DNA of 64,000 bases from Pseudarthrobacter sp. fls2-241-R2A-127 (GTDB lineage Bacteria; Actinomycetota; Actinomycetes; Actinomycetales; Micrococcaceae). Made by a program: the position numbers and the translations under genes. Location of the stretch: the NCBI RefSeq assembly GCF_030209355.1, contig NZ_JARVSF010000008.1, forward strand, positions 124,001-188,000, given 5' to 3'. This document shows, in pieces, positions 27,043-35,695 of the stretch; position 1 is the first letter of the stretch; every line of letters begins with the position of its first letter. The notes under the pieces are model-generated. The model searched no databases and was not told the origin of the DNA. It worked only from the letters and a program-made list of their open reading frames with translations.

Positions 27043-28272
27043 ATGCCCAGCGTTCTTCCCCTTGGCGACCCGGCGCCGTCGGACGGTTTACTGCCTGCGC
27101 AGGCGGCAGACGGTGCGGCGGCCCGGGCTTTCGGCCTGTACGTACACATCCCGTTCTGCGCTGTCCGCTGCGGGTATTGCGACTTCAACACCTACACGGC
27201 TACGGAACTCGGCGGTGGCGCATCCCAGGACGCCTACGCGGGCACCGCGGTCTCGGAAGTGGTGCTGGCCGCGCAGGTACTGCAGCGTTCCGGCGTCCCG
27301 GCGCGCAAGCTCAGCACCGTTTTCTTCGGTGGCGGCACGCCGACGCTCCTGCCTGCCGCCGACCTCGCCATGATCCTCCGTGCCTCCATTGACCAGTGGG
27401 GGATCGAGGCGGGTGCGGAGGTCACCACCGAGGCCAATCCCGACTCGGTCACGCCCGAATCCCTCGCCATCCTCAAGGAAGCCGGTTTCACCCGGATATC
27501 GTTCGGCATGCAATCCGCCGTCCCGCATGTGTTGAAGGTCCTTGACCGCACGCACACCCCGAGCCGCGTTCCGCAGGTGGTCCAGTGGGCGCGGGAGGCA
27601 GGGCTTGCCGTCAGCCTGGACCTGATCTACGGCACGCCCGGCGAATCCCTGGCGGACTGGCGGTATTCCCTCGAAACGGCGTTGTCCTACGAACCGGACC
27701 ACATCAGCGCCTACGCGCTGATCGTCGAGGACGGTACCAAGCTCGCCGCGCAGATGCGCCGCGGCGAGGTCCCGGGAATCGACGACGACGATCACGCCGA
27801 CAAGTACGAGCTCGCCGACGAGCTGATCACCGAAGCCGGGCTTGGCTGGTATGAGGTCAGCAACTGGGCGCGGACCCCGGAGCAGGCCTGCCGGCACAAC
27901 CTGGCCTACTGGCGGGGCGATGACTGGTGGGGGATCGGCCCCGGGGCGCATTCCCATGTGGGCGGTGTGCGCTGGTGGAACGTCAAGCACCCCGCCGCGT
28001 ACGCCAACCGGCTGTCGCAGGGCCACTCTCCGGCCGCGGGCCGGGAAACCCTGGATTCGGATACCAGGAGGCTGGAACGGGTGATGCTGGAGGCGCGCCT
28101 GCAGTCCGGGCTTGAAGTCTCGACGCTCAGCGCCTTGGGGCGCCATGAAGTGGCGGGCCTGATCGCGGACGGCCTGGTGGAACCGGCGGCGGCATTCCAC
28201 GGACGGCTGGTCCTTACGCTGAAGGGCCGGCTCCTGGCGGACGCGGTGGTTCGCAGGATCCTCCCCGACTAA
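27043..28272 (+). CDS. hemW: Radical SAM heme chaperone HemW
   Basis: A 409-residue radical SAM protein of the HemW group (formerly called oxygen-independent coproporphyrinogen oxidase-like). The [4Fe-4S]-binding CxxxCxxC motif is CAVRCGYC, followed by FNTYTATE. GGGTPTLLPA and the FGMQSAVPHVL stretch are SAM-binding segments, and the HemW_C domain is at the end. HemW delivers heme to respiratory enzymes, which fits the bc1 and aa3 oxidase genes in the same window. ATG at 27043 follows a GGGGGAT box. It is downstream of lepA. Confidence 0.95.
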   Translation: MPSVLPLGDPAPSDGLLPAQAADGAAARAFGLYVHIPFCAVRCGYCDFNTYTATELGGGASQDAYAGTAVSEVVLAAQVLQRSGVPARKLSTVFFGGGTPTLLPAADLAMILRASIDQWGIEAGAEVTTEANPDSVTPESLAILKEAGFTRISFGMQSAVPHVLKVLDRTHTPSRVPQVVQWAREAGLAVSLDLIYGTPGESLADWRYSLETALSYEPDHISAYALIVEDGTKLAAQMRRGEVPGIDDDDHADKYELADELITEAGLGWYEVSNWARTPEQACRHNLAYWRGDDWWGIGPGAHSHVGGVRWWNVKHPAAYANRLSQGHSPAAGRETLDSDTRRLERVMLEARLQSGLEVSTLSALGRHEVAGLIADGLVEPAAAFHGRLVLTLKGRLLADAVVRRILPD

Positions 28273-28287
28273 CCGCTGCGGGTGTGG

Positions 28288-28698
28288 CTACTTGATCCAG
28301 CGCAGGTTGTACGGGTAGCGGTGCGGCTGTCCACGGTTGACGTGGATCCCTGCGGCCACAGAGAAGCAGGTCAGCGCGACCCAGATCAGCGTAGCGATGA
28401 CGGCGAAGATGTTGCCCACATAGGGGATGAACACCAGGATGTTGGCCAGGACTGCGGCGATAGTGGGCGGGAGGCTGAAATTCAGCGCTTCCTTCGATTC
28501 CTGCGCGGTGAACGGTCCCCGGTCCCGGAAGATCAGGTAGATCAGCAGGGATGGAACGCACCCCAGGATCCCGCCGAAGTGGGCCAGCGTGGCCCATTGG
28601 CGGTCTTCGCTGGCCGTGAGCGGCAGCGCATTGGCGGGGACGCCATGGTACTCGGAACGGCCTTGGCCATCCCTGTGATCACGTGCGTTTTCTGCCAC
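28288..28698 (-). CDS. DUF4870 membrane protein
   Basis: A 136-residue protein with a DUF4870 domain: TASEDRQWATLAHFGGILG, then a hydrophobic helix, FRDRGPFTAQESKEALNFSL, and two further membrane segments. The frame is open 41 codons further up, but the GTG at 28698 has GAAGGA upstream and gives the usual length. Function is unknown; members are small polytopic proteins. It ends only 15 bases from the hemW stop on the opposite strand, with no clear hairpin between them. Confidence 0.85.
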   Translation of the reverse strand: MAENARDHRDGQGRSEYHGVPANALPLTASEDRQWATLAHFGGILGCVPSLLIYLIFRDRGPFTAQESKEALNFSLPPTIAAVLANILVFIPYVGNIFAVIATLIWVALTCFSVAAGIHVNRGQPHRYPYNLRWIK

Positions 28699-28778
28699 AG
28701 TCTGTTTTCCTTCGGGGGTGCAAGTGGTGCGGATGACTACTAGGGACTCGGTGCAGCTCTGCCAAAACCAAGGCATCG

Positions 28779-28795
28779 CAGTATCCAGAATACTG
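28779..28795. promoter_or_regulatory. Inverted repeat upstream of the DUF4870 gene
   Basis: CAGTAT-CCAGA-ATACTG, a perfect 6-bp inverted repeat at the gap between DUF3097 and DUF4870 genes. On the minus strand it contains TATTCT, a possible -10. It may be an operator over a promoter; no protein can be assigned. Confidence 0.3.
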
Positions 28796-28817
28796 GGTCG
28801 CGGGCCTGGGGCCGCTT

Positions 28818-29669
28818 TCACGGCACGGTGAGGAAATCGATCACTTCCTCAACCCGTCCCAGCAGCGAGGGTTCCAGGTCGGCGTAGGTGCGTACCGCAC
28901 CCAGGAGTTTCTGCCACCCGAGCCCAATATCTTCCTTGGTGGCGTGCGGCCAGCCAAAGGCTTTCAGGATGCCGGTCTTCCAGTCCTGTCCGCGGGGAAT
29001 CGCCGGCCATTGCTGGATGCCCAGCACCGCCGGGCGGATAGCCTGCCACACGTCGACGTAGGGATGGCCGACAATCAGGACATTTCCGGCCGCGCCCGGG
29101 GATGCCATCACGGCGTCGGCGATCCGCGACTCTTTGGAATCGGGCACCAGATGGTCTACCAGCACCCCCAGGCGCCTCCCCGGTCCCGGCCTGAAGTCCG
29201 CCACCGCGGCCGTGAGGTCGTCGATGCCGTGGAGGGGCTCGACGACGATGCCCTCCACCCGGAGGTCGTCTCCCCAGACCTTCTCGACAAGTTCGGCGTC
29301 ATGCTTGCCTTCCACCCAGATCCGGCTGGCCTTTGCCACCTGGGCCCGCTGCCCGGCAACCCGTACCGACCCTGAAGCCGTACGCCCGGCAGCGGGTCCG
29401 GCAGGAGCCCGGGCGGGGGCCGGCGGCATCAGGCGGATCGGCTGGCCCTCCAGGAGGAACCCGAACCCAAGCCGGAAGGAACGCGACTTTCCGCGGCGGT
29501 CCTCCAGGGCCACCACATGCATTCCGCCCGACTTTTCCACCCGGGTGACCGCACCCACCCAGCCCGACTGGACTTCCTCAAGCACCATGCCGCGCTCTGC
29601 GGGAACCTCCGGCAGTTCGGTCCGGGCAGGGGCGGAGATCCCGCGGGGGCCCCAGTTCTGGTAATCCAT
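28818..29669 (-). CDS. DUF3097 family protein
   Basis: A 283-residue actinobacterial protein of the DUF3097 family. Visible features are an N-terminal beta-rich half (GWVGAVTRVEKSGGMHVVALEDRRGKSRSF) and a C-terminal half with conserved acidic and glycine stretches (RIWVEGKHDAELVEKVWGDDLR, GVLVDHLVPDSKESRIA). The EGKHDAELVEKVWG and VDHLVPDS parts look like a Toprim-type fold, which would suggest a nucleic-acid or phosphotransfer role; this is inference. ATG at 29669. It is divergent from hrcA. Confidence 0.85.
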   Translation of the reverse strand: MDYQNWGPRGISAPARTELPEVPAERGMVLEEVQSGWVGAVTRVEKSGGMHVVALEDRRGKSRSFRLGFGFLLEGQPIRLMPPAPARAPAGPAAGRTASGSVRVAGQRAQVAKASRIWVEGKHDAELVEKVWGDDLRVEGIVVEPLHGIDDLTAAVADFRPGPGRRLGVLVDHLVPDSKESRIADAVMASPGAAGNVLIVGHPYVDVWQAIRPAVLGIQQWPAIPRGQDWKTGILKAFGWPHATKEDIGLGWQKLLGAVRTYADLEPSLLGRVEEVIDFLTVP

Positions 29670-29761
29670 GGATTCGATCCGCCTCGCATTAAGTCCTCAC
29701 CCGGCGGAGTTTCGCCCGGAGCGGTACCAATGCTAACAACGGGGCGAGGCATAATAGACTG

Positions 29762-29788
29762 TTAGCACTGAGGCATGTCGAGTGCTAA
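29762..29788 (+). promoter_or_regulatory. CIRCE operator upstream of hrcA
   Basis: TTAGCACTG, nine bases, GAGTGCTAA. This is the HrcA-binding CIRCE element with one mismatch (G for C at the last base of the left arm). A CATAAT -10 lies at 29750-29755, so the operator begins at about the transcription start and would block initiation. A lone half site (TGCTAAC) also occurs at 29731-29737. Confidence 0.92.
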
Positions 29789-29843
29789 CCCCTGGGCTAC
29801 ACCGGACGGGGCACGCGCCCCGGACCGTGGATGGAGGTGGAGA

Positions 29844-30857
29844 GTGAGCGAGCCACGCAAACTGGAAGTGCTGCGGGCGATCGTGGAGGACTACGTCCAC
29901 TCCCGCGAGCCTGTCGGCTCAAAGGCGCTGGTCGAGCGGCACCATCTCGGCGTTTCCAGCGCCACCATCCGGAACGACATGGCGGCGCTGGAAGATGAGG
30001 GCCTGATCACGGCCCCGCACACCAGCGCAGGACGTATTCCCACGGACAAGGGCTACCGCCTGTTCGTGGACCAAATCTCTGCAGTCAAGCCACTGTCGGC
30101 GGCTGAGCGCCGTGCCATCCAGTCGCTCCTGGAAGGCGCGGACGACCTCGATGACGTGCTGGACCGCACTGTCCGCCTGCTGTCCCAGCTCACCAACCAG
30201 GTGGCAGTGGTCCAGTATCCGCACCTGAGCAGGGCACTGGTCCGCCACATCGAATTCGTGCTGCTGGCCCCGCGCAAAGTACTCGTGGTGCTCATTGCCA
30301 ACAGCGGCAAGGTTGAGCAGCGCGTTATCGACGTCGGCCAGGACCTTGGCGACGAGGCGCTGGCGGAGTTGCGGACCCGGTTCCTCGGCGCCCTGGGCGG
30401 CACGTCGCTGAGCCACCTGGCCATGGCCCTGCCGGCCGTCGTAGGCGCCACGCCGCACCCTCAGCGGCAGGCCGCGCACGCACTGGCTCAGGGGCTGGAA
30501 GTCTTGGCCCAGAGCAGCCGCGAAGAACGGATGGTCATGGCCGGAACGGCCAACCTGGCCCGATCCAACGTGGACTTCCCACTGAGCATCGGCCCCGTAC
30601 TCGAAGCGCTCGAGGAGCAGGTGGTGATGCTGCGGCTGCTGAGCGAAATGGCCCAGGACCACCGCGGCGTGGCAGTCAGCATCGGCAGGGAGAACCCTTA
30701 CGACGGCCTTGCCGAGGCGTCGGTGGTGGCCACGGGCTATGGCCCTGGCAGCGCCGCGAAGGTAGGGATCCTTGGTCCCACACGGATGGATTACCCCACC
30801 ACCATGGCCGCCGTCAGGGCCGTTGCCCGCTACCTTTCCAGGATTTTGGGGCCATGA
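29844..30857 (+). CDS. hrcA: Heat-inducible transcription repressor HrcA
   Basis: HrcA represses class I heat-shock genes by binding CIRCE. 337 residues from GTG at 29844, which has a GGAGGTGG ribosome binding site; an upstream in-frame ATG at 29775 lies inside the CIRCE element and is rejected. A winged helix at the N terminus ([33 protein letters not shown]) is followed by the GAF-like sensor domain. The CIRCE copy in front means it is autoregulated. It is followed by dnaJ and rsmE, the usual order in Actinobacteria. Confidence 0.97.
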   Translation: MSEPRKLEVLRAIVEDYVHSREPVGSKALVERHHLGVSSATIRNDMAALEDEGLITAPHTSAGRIPTDKGYRLFVDQISAVKPLSAAERRAIQSLLEGADDLDDVLDRTVRLLSQLTNQVAVVQYPHLSRALVRHIEFVLLAPRKVLVVLIANSGKVEQRVIDVGQDLGDEALAELRTRFLGALGGTSLSHLAMALPAVVGATPHPQRQAAHALAQGLEVLAQSSREERMVMAGTANLARSNVDFPLSIGPVLEALEEQVVMLRLLSEMAQDHRGVAVSIGRENPYDGLAEASVVATGYGPGSAAKVGILGPTRMDYPTTMAAVRAVARYLSRILGP

Positions 30858-30939
30858 CCCTCCAGCCGGAGCACCTCCGGATGGAGGTCCGGACACCGGG
30901 CCCCGTTGCACGCAGTACAACAAGGAAGAGATACGAACT

Positions 30940-32067
30940 TTGAGCAGCCACTATGACGTCCTTGGACTCTCGCCCGAAGCTACGGGCGAAGAGATCAAAA
31001 AGGCCTACCGCAAACTGGCCCGCACCCTCCACCCGGACGTAAACCCCGGCGCGGATGCGTCGGAACGCTTCAAGGCAGTCACTCACGCCTATGAGGTCCT
31101 TTCCGACCCCCAGAAGCGCCGCATCTATGACACCACCGGCAATGAGAACGGAACGGACAACGGGTTCGGCGGTGCCGGCTACGCAGGCCAGGGATTCGCG
31201 TTCCAGGACATCTTCGACACCTTCTTTGGCGCCGGCGGCACGTCCGGCCCGGCGTCCCGGGTGCGCAGGGGACAGGATGCGCTGATCAGCGTCCGGATCG
31301 ACCTGCGCGACGCCGTCTTTGGCGTCAACAAGAAGCTCGAAGTGGACACAGCCGTTGTCTGTCCCACGTGCGAGGGATCATGCTGCCGCCCCGGTACGCA
31401 CCCCGAACGCTGCGATATCTGCGGCGGCAGCGGCCAGGTCCAGCGGGCTGTCCGCTCCATCCTTGGCCAGGTCATGACGGCCGCACCGTGCGGCACCTGC
31501 GAAGGCTTCGGCACCGTCATCAAGGATCCCTGCAACGAATGCAGCGGCCAGGGCCGCATCCGCAGCCGCCGGTCGCTGACTATCAAGGTCCCCGCCGGCG
31601 TTGCCACCGGAACCCGGATCCAGCTTTCCGGGCAGGGCGAAGCCGGACCTGCGGGCGGCCCCGCCGGCGACCTGTACGTCGAAATCCGGGTCAACAATGA
31701 CGCCACCTACGTCCGCGAAGGCGATGACCTGCACGCCACGTTGCACATCCCCATGACGGCGGCCGCCCTCGGCACGGACGTCAGCCTGGAAACCTTCGAC
31801 GGCACCCAGGAAATTGACGTCAAGCCAGGTACCCAGTCGGGGGAGATCGTCACCCTGCGCGGGCTGGGCGTCACCCACCTGCGGGGCTACGGCCGCGGAG
31901 ACCTCAAGGTCCACCTCCAGGTTGACACGCCCGCCAAGCTCGACCCCGCGCAGGAGGACCTGCTGCGCCAGCTCGCAAAGCTTCGCGGCGAACAGATCAC
32001 CGAAGGCAAGCTCGCTGCCAGCGGCGGCATGTTCGCCAAGCTCCGGGACCGGCTCGGTAACCTGTAG
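30940..32067 (+). CDS. dnaJ: Chaperone protein DnaJ
   Basis: Co-chaperone that stimulates DnaK ATPase. 375 residues, starting at TTG 30940 (AAGGAAGAG upstream); the longer frame overlaps hrcA and is rejected. The J domain has HPD (TLHPDVNPG), then a short Gly/Phe linker (GFGGAGYAGQGFAFQDIFDTFFG), the zinc domain with four CxxC pairs, and two C-terminal substrate domains. The first zinc repeat reads CPTCEGSC rather than CxxCxGxG; all eight zinc cysteines are kept. No dnaK or grpE lies here, so this is the second (hrcA-linked) DnaJ typical of Actinobacteria. Confidence 0.95.
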   Translation: MSSHYDVLGLSPEATGEEIKKAYRKLARTLHPDVNPGADASERFKAVTHAYEVLSDPQKRRIYDTTGNENGTDNGFGGAGYAGQGFAFQDIFDTFFGAGGTSGPASRVRRGQDALISVRIDLRDAVFGVNKKLEVDTAVVCPTCEGSCCRPGTHPERCDICGGSGQVQRAVRSILGQVMTAAPCGTCEGFGTVIKDPCNECSGQGRIRSRRSLTIKVPAGVATGTRIQLSGQGEAGPAGGPAGDLYVEIRVNNDATYVREGDDLHATLHIPMTAAALGTDVSLETFDGTQEIDVKPGTQSGEIVTLRGLGVTHLRGYGRGDLKVHLQVDTPAKLDPAQEDLLRQLAKLRGEQITEGKLAASGGMFAKLRDRLGNL

Positions 32068-32069
32068 CG

Positions 32070-32846
32070 GTGAGCAACCCCGTATTCTTCACCACCCCCG
32101 GGTCGCTGGACGGCCTCGCTGCCGGGCAGGTATTTGTCCTGCAGGGCCCCGAAGCCCGCCACGCGGTCACCGTGAAGCGCTTGTCGCCGGGGGAAGCCGT
32201 GGACATTGTGGACGGTGCCGGCACCCGCATGACCGGGACGGTGGCATCGGCCGCCTCCTCCGCGCTGGAAGTGGAGTGCGGGACCGTCGTGGCCGAAGAC
32301 AAGCCCGAGGTCCGGCTGGTGCTGGCGCAAGCGCTGGCCAAGGGCGACCGGGACGAACTGGCCATCGAGACAGCAACCGAACTTGGCATCGATGCCGTCA
32401 TACCGTGGCAGTCCGAACGGTCCATTGTCCGCTGGAAAGGGGACAGGGCGGCCCGGGCCCACGCCAAATGGGAGTCGGCAGTTGCCGCAGCCGCCAAACA
32501 GGCCCGCCGCGCCTGGATTCCTGAAGTCCGGGACGCCGTCGAAACCTCCGGGTTGTGCAAGGCCGTGGCAGCCGCGGACCTGGCCGTCATCCTGCACGAG
32601 GACGCAGTCCGGCCCCTGCGCACTGTCCTTGAAGGATGGCAGGGGAGCGCCGGTACCGGGCCCCGCGAAATCCTGCTGATTGTGGGCCCCGAAGGGGGCA
32701 TCAGCCCCCGCGAAGTAACGAAACTTTGTGACAACGGCGCGGTGACGGCACTGCTGGGGCATCACGTCCTGCGGTCCTCCACTGCCGGGCCGGCCGCCGT
32801 CGTGCTGGCCAGCGACATCCTGGGACGCTGGGCTACCGCACCTTAA
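32070..32846 (+). CDS. rsmE: 16S rRNA m3U1498 methyltransferase
   Basis: RsmE methylates U1498 of 16S rRNA using S-adenosylmethionine. The 258-residue SPOUT-family protein has an N-terminal PUA-like domain (LQGPEARHAVTVKRLSPGEAVDIVDG) and a C-terminal knotted methyltransferase with LIVGPEGGISPREV and LLGHHVLRSSTAGPAAV, which form the SAM pocket. GTG at 32070 begins two bases after the dnaJ stop, so it is cotranscribed. Its last 14 bases overlap the end of a convergent lipoprotein gene. Confidence 0.95.
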   Translation: MSNPVFFTTPGSLDGLAAGQVFVLQGPEARHAVTVKRLSPGEAVDIVDGAGTRMTGTVASAASSALEVECGTVVAEDKPEVRLVLAQALAKGDRDELAIETATELGIDAVIPWQSERSIVRWKGDRAARAHAKWESAVAAAAKQARRAWIPEVRDAVETSGLCKAVAAADLAVILHEDAVRPLRTVLEGWQGSAGTGPREILLIVGPEGGISPREVTKLCDNGAVTALLGHHVLRSSTAGPAAVVLASDILGRWATAP

Positions 32847-33792
32847 AGGACCGTGTGTCCTCGTTGCGGTCCGGCTCTCCGCCGGATCCGGCCTGCGCCA
32901 CATGGAGTTCGTAGTCACCGGCGGGCAGGTTAAGGGCCAGCGTGAAGGCGCCCGCCTGGCCTTGTTCCGTGGCCGACGTCGTTTCGCCGGTCAGGAAGGG
33001 CGTCTTGCCGGCGCCGTTGTCCACAACCTGAAGGATTTGCCAATGGAGCTTTGCTCCGGGGGACGTGCTGCGGCCTGTGATCTTCACGCTGCCGGCCGGG
33101 ACCTCGGTATCTTCCTGCGGATCGATGATCCACACCGGTGCCACCAGGCCGGCGGCGCGGGTCATCAGGGCGCCCAGCTGGACCTTGCCGAACGCTACGT
33201 AGTCCGTATGTCCGTCCACGAGGATCCGGACCCGGACCTGCTGGCTGGTGTCGATCAGCCCCGAACTGGCGGCCGCCGCGGTGGCTGTATAGATCAGTTG
33301 TTGGATGGCTCGGGCAGCCATGTCGGCATCAAGGTTGCTGTTGAACGCGTCAGCCGAAACGTCCACGGTGATGACGTCTTTCCCTGAGATCGAGGTGGCC
33401 AGCTTGGCCGGATTCTGCCACGGTGTGAAGAAATCGGGGTCGAGCGGCTTCTCCGACATCATGGCGCGCAACGCCCGGGTCACCGGGTTGTCCTGCTCGG
33501 GGACGTCACGGAATTCGCGGTACAGGAAGATGTTGCCGCCGCTGCGGCCGATCCAGTAGACGGGTGCTTTGTTGGAGGACTGGGTTGTTTCCAGCGGGGC
33601 ACTGGTGGACGGTGCATCGGGCATGCTCCCGCCGCTGGCCGGAACGGAAGCAATGGTGCCGGTGGGGGATGGGCCGCCCTCCGCCGTGCAGCCCGCCAGA
33701 ACGGGAACCAGCACCAGGACTCCTGCCAGGACAGCCGGGCGCAAGCGGCCCTTCGTTCGGCCTGCCCGTTTGGGCACAAAGGTATCCGGCAC
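32833..33792 (-). CDS. GerMN/Gmad2 domain lipoprotein
   Basis: A 319-residue secreted lipoprotein. The signal peptide ends in the lipobox LAGC (Cys near residue 35). The low-complexity Ser/Thr/Pro linker is followed by a GerMN domain (residues ~85-215, from PVYWIGRSGGNIFLYREF) and a C-terminal Gmad2 immunoglobulin-like domain (VWIIDPQEDTEVPAGSVKITGRS). In endospore formers these domains occur in germination proteins; in Actinobacteria they are of unknown envelope function. GTG at 33792 is the likely start. It converges on rsmE with a 14-base overlap. Confidence 0.85.
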   Translation of the reverse strand: MPDTFVPKRAGRTKGRLRPAVLAGVLVLVPVLAGCTAEGGPSPTGTIASVPASGGSMPDAPSTSAPLETTQSSNKAPVYWIGRSGGNIFLYREFRDVPEQDNPVTRALRAMMSEKPLDPDFFTPWQNPAKLATSISGKDVITVDVSADAFNSNLDADMAARAIQQLIYTATAAAASSGLIDTSQQVRVRILVDGHTDYVAFGKVQLGALMTRAAGLVAPVWIIDPQEDTEVPAGSVKITGRSTSPGAKLHWQILQVVDNGAGKTPFLTGETTSATEQGQAGAFTLALNLPAGDYELHVAQAGSGGEPDRNEDTRSFKVR

Positions 33793-34026
33793 TTTCCTGC
33801 CCTGGTCCTTTCATGGCGTGGCGGGCCGATCCCCTTGCGGCCTGGTGTTCCAGCGGCTGCTGGATTTCCAGCATTGCACAGCGGTGAGGCCCGGCAGCGG
33901 TTCTGCAGCCGTCACGGCCCAACTGCAACGGGAACGATATGAGGCCGATATGAAGTTGATACCTAAATGCCGTTCCTGCGGCGGTATGGCGCAACCTGCC
34001 GTATCCGTCGCCGCTCCCCGCTGGCG

Positions 34027-34032
34027 TAAGAT
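34027..34032 (+). promoter_or_regulatory. -10 element of the phoH operon
   Basis: TAAGAT at 34027-34032 would place the start of transcription near 34040, with a GAGGAG ribosome binding site at about 34049-34054 and the phoH GTG at 34059. No clear -35 was seen. The 234 bases before it, back to the lipoprotein start, hold no gene that I can support. Confidence 0.5.
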
Positions 34033-34058
34033 GAAGGGATCGCTGGGCGAGGAGCACC

Positions 34059-35225
34059 GTGCAACGGACGCCTCTCCCGGCACGGAAAACTGGATTGAAG
34101 AACTTCGAGGGGACCACAGGCCTGCGGGCCAGCACCATGACTGAATCAGCAAATGGTAAGCGCCGGCTCAACACAGGCGATGGCAGCCCGGGGGAATTTC
34201 CCCACTCCCTGCCGGGCACCAGGACCGAAGTTGTCCTGTTCGAGAACTCGGACCAGATGGTTCAGTCACTTGGGAGCCACGATGAGGCGTTGCGGTTCAT
34301 CGAAGTCCAGTTCCCGGATGTCAACTTCCACGTGCGCGGCAACGAGCTCTCCATCAGCGGACCGGCCAGCGACGTGCCACGGATCATGCGGCTCCTCCAG
34401 GAGGTCCGTGGCCTGGTGGCCCGCGGCACAGTGATCACCCCGGCGGTACTGCAGCAGCTGGTTGCGCTCCTGCGCACCCAGTCACTGCAGAACCCGGTGG
34501 ACGTCCTCACCCATGACATCCTCTCCAGCCGCGGCAGGACCATCCGCCCCAAAACGCTGAACCAGAAGAACTACGTCGACGCGATCGACGCCAACACGGT
34601 CATCTTCGGGATCGGTCCTGCCGGCACCGGCAAGACCTACCTCGCCATGGCCAAAGCTGTCCAGGCGCTGCAGCAAAAAGAAGTCAGCCGCATCATCCTC
34701 ACCCGGCCTGCAGTCGAGGCAGGGGAGCGCCTTGGCTTCCTGCCCGGAACGCTGAGCGACAAGATTGATCCGTACCTCCGGCCGCTCTACGACGCCTTGC
34801 ACGACATGATGGACCCCGAGTCCATCCCGCGGCTGATGGCCGCCGGAACCATCGAGGTGGCACCCCTGGCCTACATGCGTGGCCGGACGCTCAACGACGC
34901 CTTCATCATCCTCGATGAGGCCCAGAACACCACGCCGGAACAGATGAAGATGTTCCTCACCCGCCTCGGGTTTGGTTCCAAGATGGTCGTCACCGGCGAC
35001 GTCACACAGGTTGACCTGCCCTTTGGTACGCGTTCCGGGCTGCGGATCGTGGAGGAAATCCTGCGGGGCATCGCGGACGTGAACTTCTCGGTCCTGGACG
35101 CGGCCGACGTCGTGCGGCACCGGCTGGTGGGGGACATCGTCAACGCCTACAGCATCTGGGATGAGGCCCAGCGGAACCGCGTCAAACACTCAGTCAACAA
35201 GGAAAAGCGGGGGGAACACGCGTGA
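34059..35225 (+). CDS. phoH: PhoH-like P-loop ATPase
   Basis: A 388-residue PhoH/YbeZ-type ATPase, thought to work with YbeY in rRNA maturation and ribosome quality control. Walker A is GPAGTGKT (near residue 190) and Walker B AFIILDEAQN (near residue 290); between them is the VEAGERLGFLPG loop. The GTG at 34059 has a GAGGAG box and follows a plausible -10; an in-frame ATG at 34137 (MTESANGK) has no ribosome binding site but gives a product closer to common annotation. Its stop overlaps the ybeY GTG (GTGA). Confidence 0.93.
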   Translation: MQRTPLPARKTGLKNFEGTTGLRASTMTESANGKRRLNTGDGSPGEFPHSLPGTRTEVVLFENSDQMVQSLGSHDEALRFIEVQFPDVNFHVRGNELSISGPASDVPRIMRLLQEVRGLVARGTVITPAVLQQLVALLRTQSLQNPVDVLTHDILSSRGRTIRPKTLNQKNYVDAIDANTVIFGIGPAGTGKTYLAMAKAVQALQQKEVSRIILTRPAVEAGERLGFLPGTLSDKIDPYLRPLYDALHDMMDPESIPRLMAAGTIEVAPLAYMRGRTLNDAFIILDEAQNTTPEQMKMFLTRLGFGSKMVVTGDVTQVDLPFGTRSGLRIVEEILRGIADVNFSVLDAADVVRHRLVGDIVNAYSIWDEAQRNRVKHSVNKEKRGEHA

Positions 35226-35695
35226 GCATCGAGGTGAACAACGAGTCCGGCGTCGACGTCGAGGAAGCCGATCTCATTGCGTTGTCACGGTACATCTTTG
35301 AACAGCTCTACATCCATCCCCAGGCCGAGCTGTCCATCCTTCTGGTTGATGAACCGGCCATGGAAAAGCTGCATATCGAACTGATGGACGAGCCCGGCGC
35401 CACGGATGTGCTCTCAGTGCCCATGGATGAACTCACGCCGGGTACTCCGGGGCGGCCAACGCCCCAGGGCATGCTGGGCGATATTGCGATCTGCCCGCAG
35501 GTTGCCAAGGTCCAGGCCAAGAACGCCGGCCACTCGCTCCAGGACGAAATGCTGCTCCTGACCACTCACGGAATCCTGCACCTGCTGGGCTACGACCATG
35601 CGGAACCGGAGGAGAAGGCGGAGATGTTCGGCCTGCAGCGCGAACTCCTGACCGGATTCACCGGCAAAGAAGCACCCGCCGAGACCACCCAGTGA
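35222..35695 (+). CDS. ybeY: Endoribonuclease YbeY
   Basis: YbeY is a zinc-dependent endoribonuclease needed for 16S rRNA 3' end maturation and ribosome quality control. 157 residues, standard size. The zinc site is the three-histidine motif HGILHLLGYDH (near residue 119). GTG at 35222 overlaps the phoH stop, and its own stop overlaps the GTG of the next gene, so the four genes phoH-ybeY-CNNM-era are tightly coupled. Confidence 0.96.
   Translation: MSIEVNNESGVDVEEADLIALSRYIFEQLYIHPQAELSILLVDEPAMEKLHIELMDEPGATDVLSVPMDELTPGTPGRPTPQGMLGDIAICPQVAKVQAKNAGHSLQDEMLLLTTHGILHLLGYDHAEPEEKAEMFGLQRELLTGFTGKEAPAETTQ

Noticed and set aside
29775..29843. A longer HrcA start inside the CIRCE element
   Set aside because: The operator and the transcription start overlap it, and the GTG at 29844 has a GGAGGTGG box.
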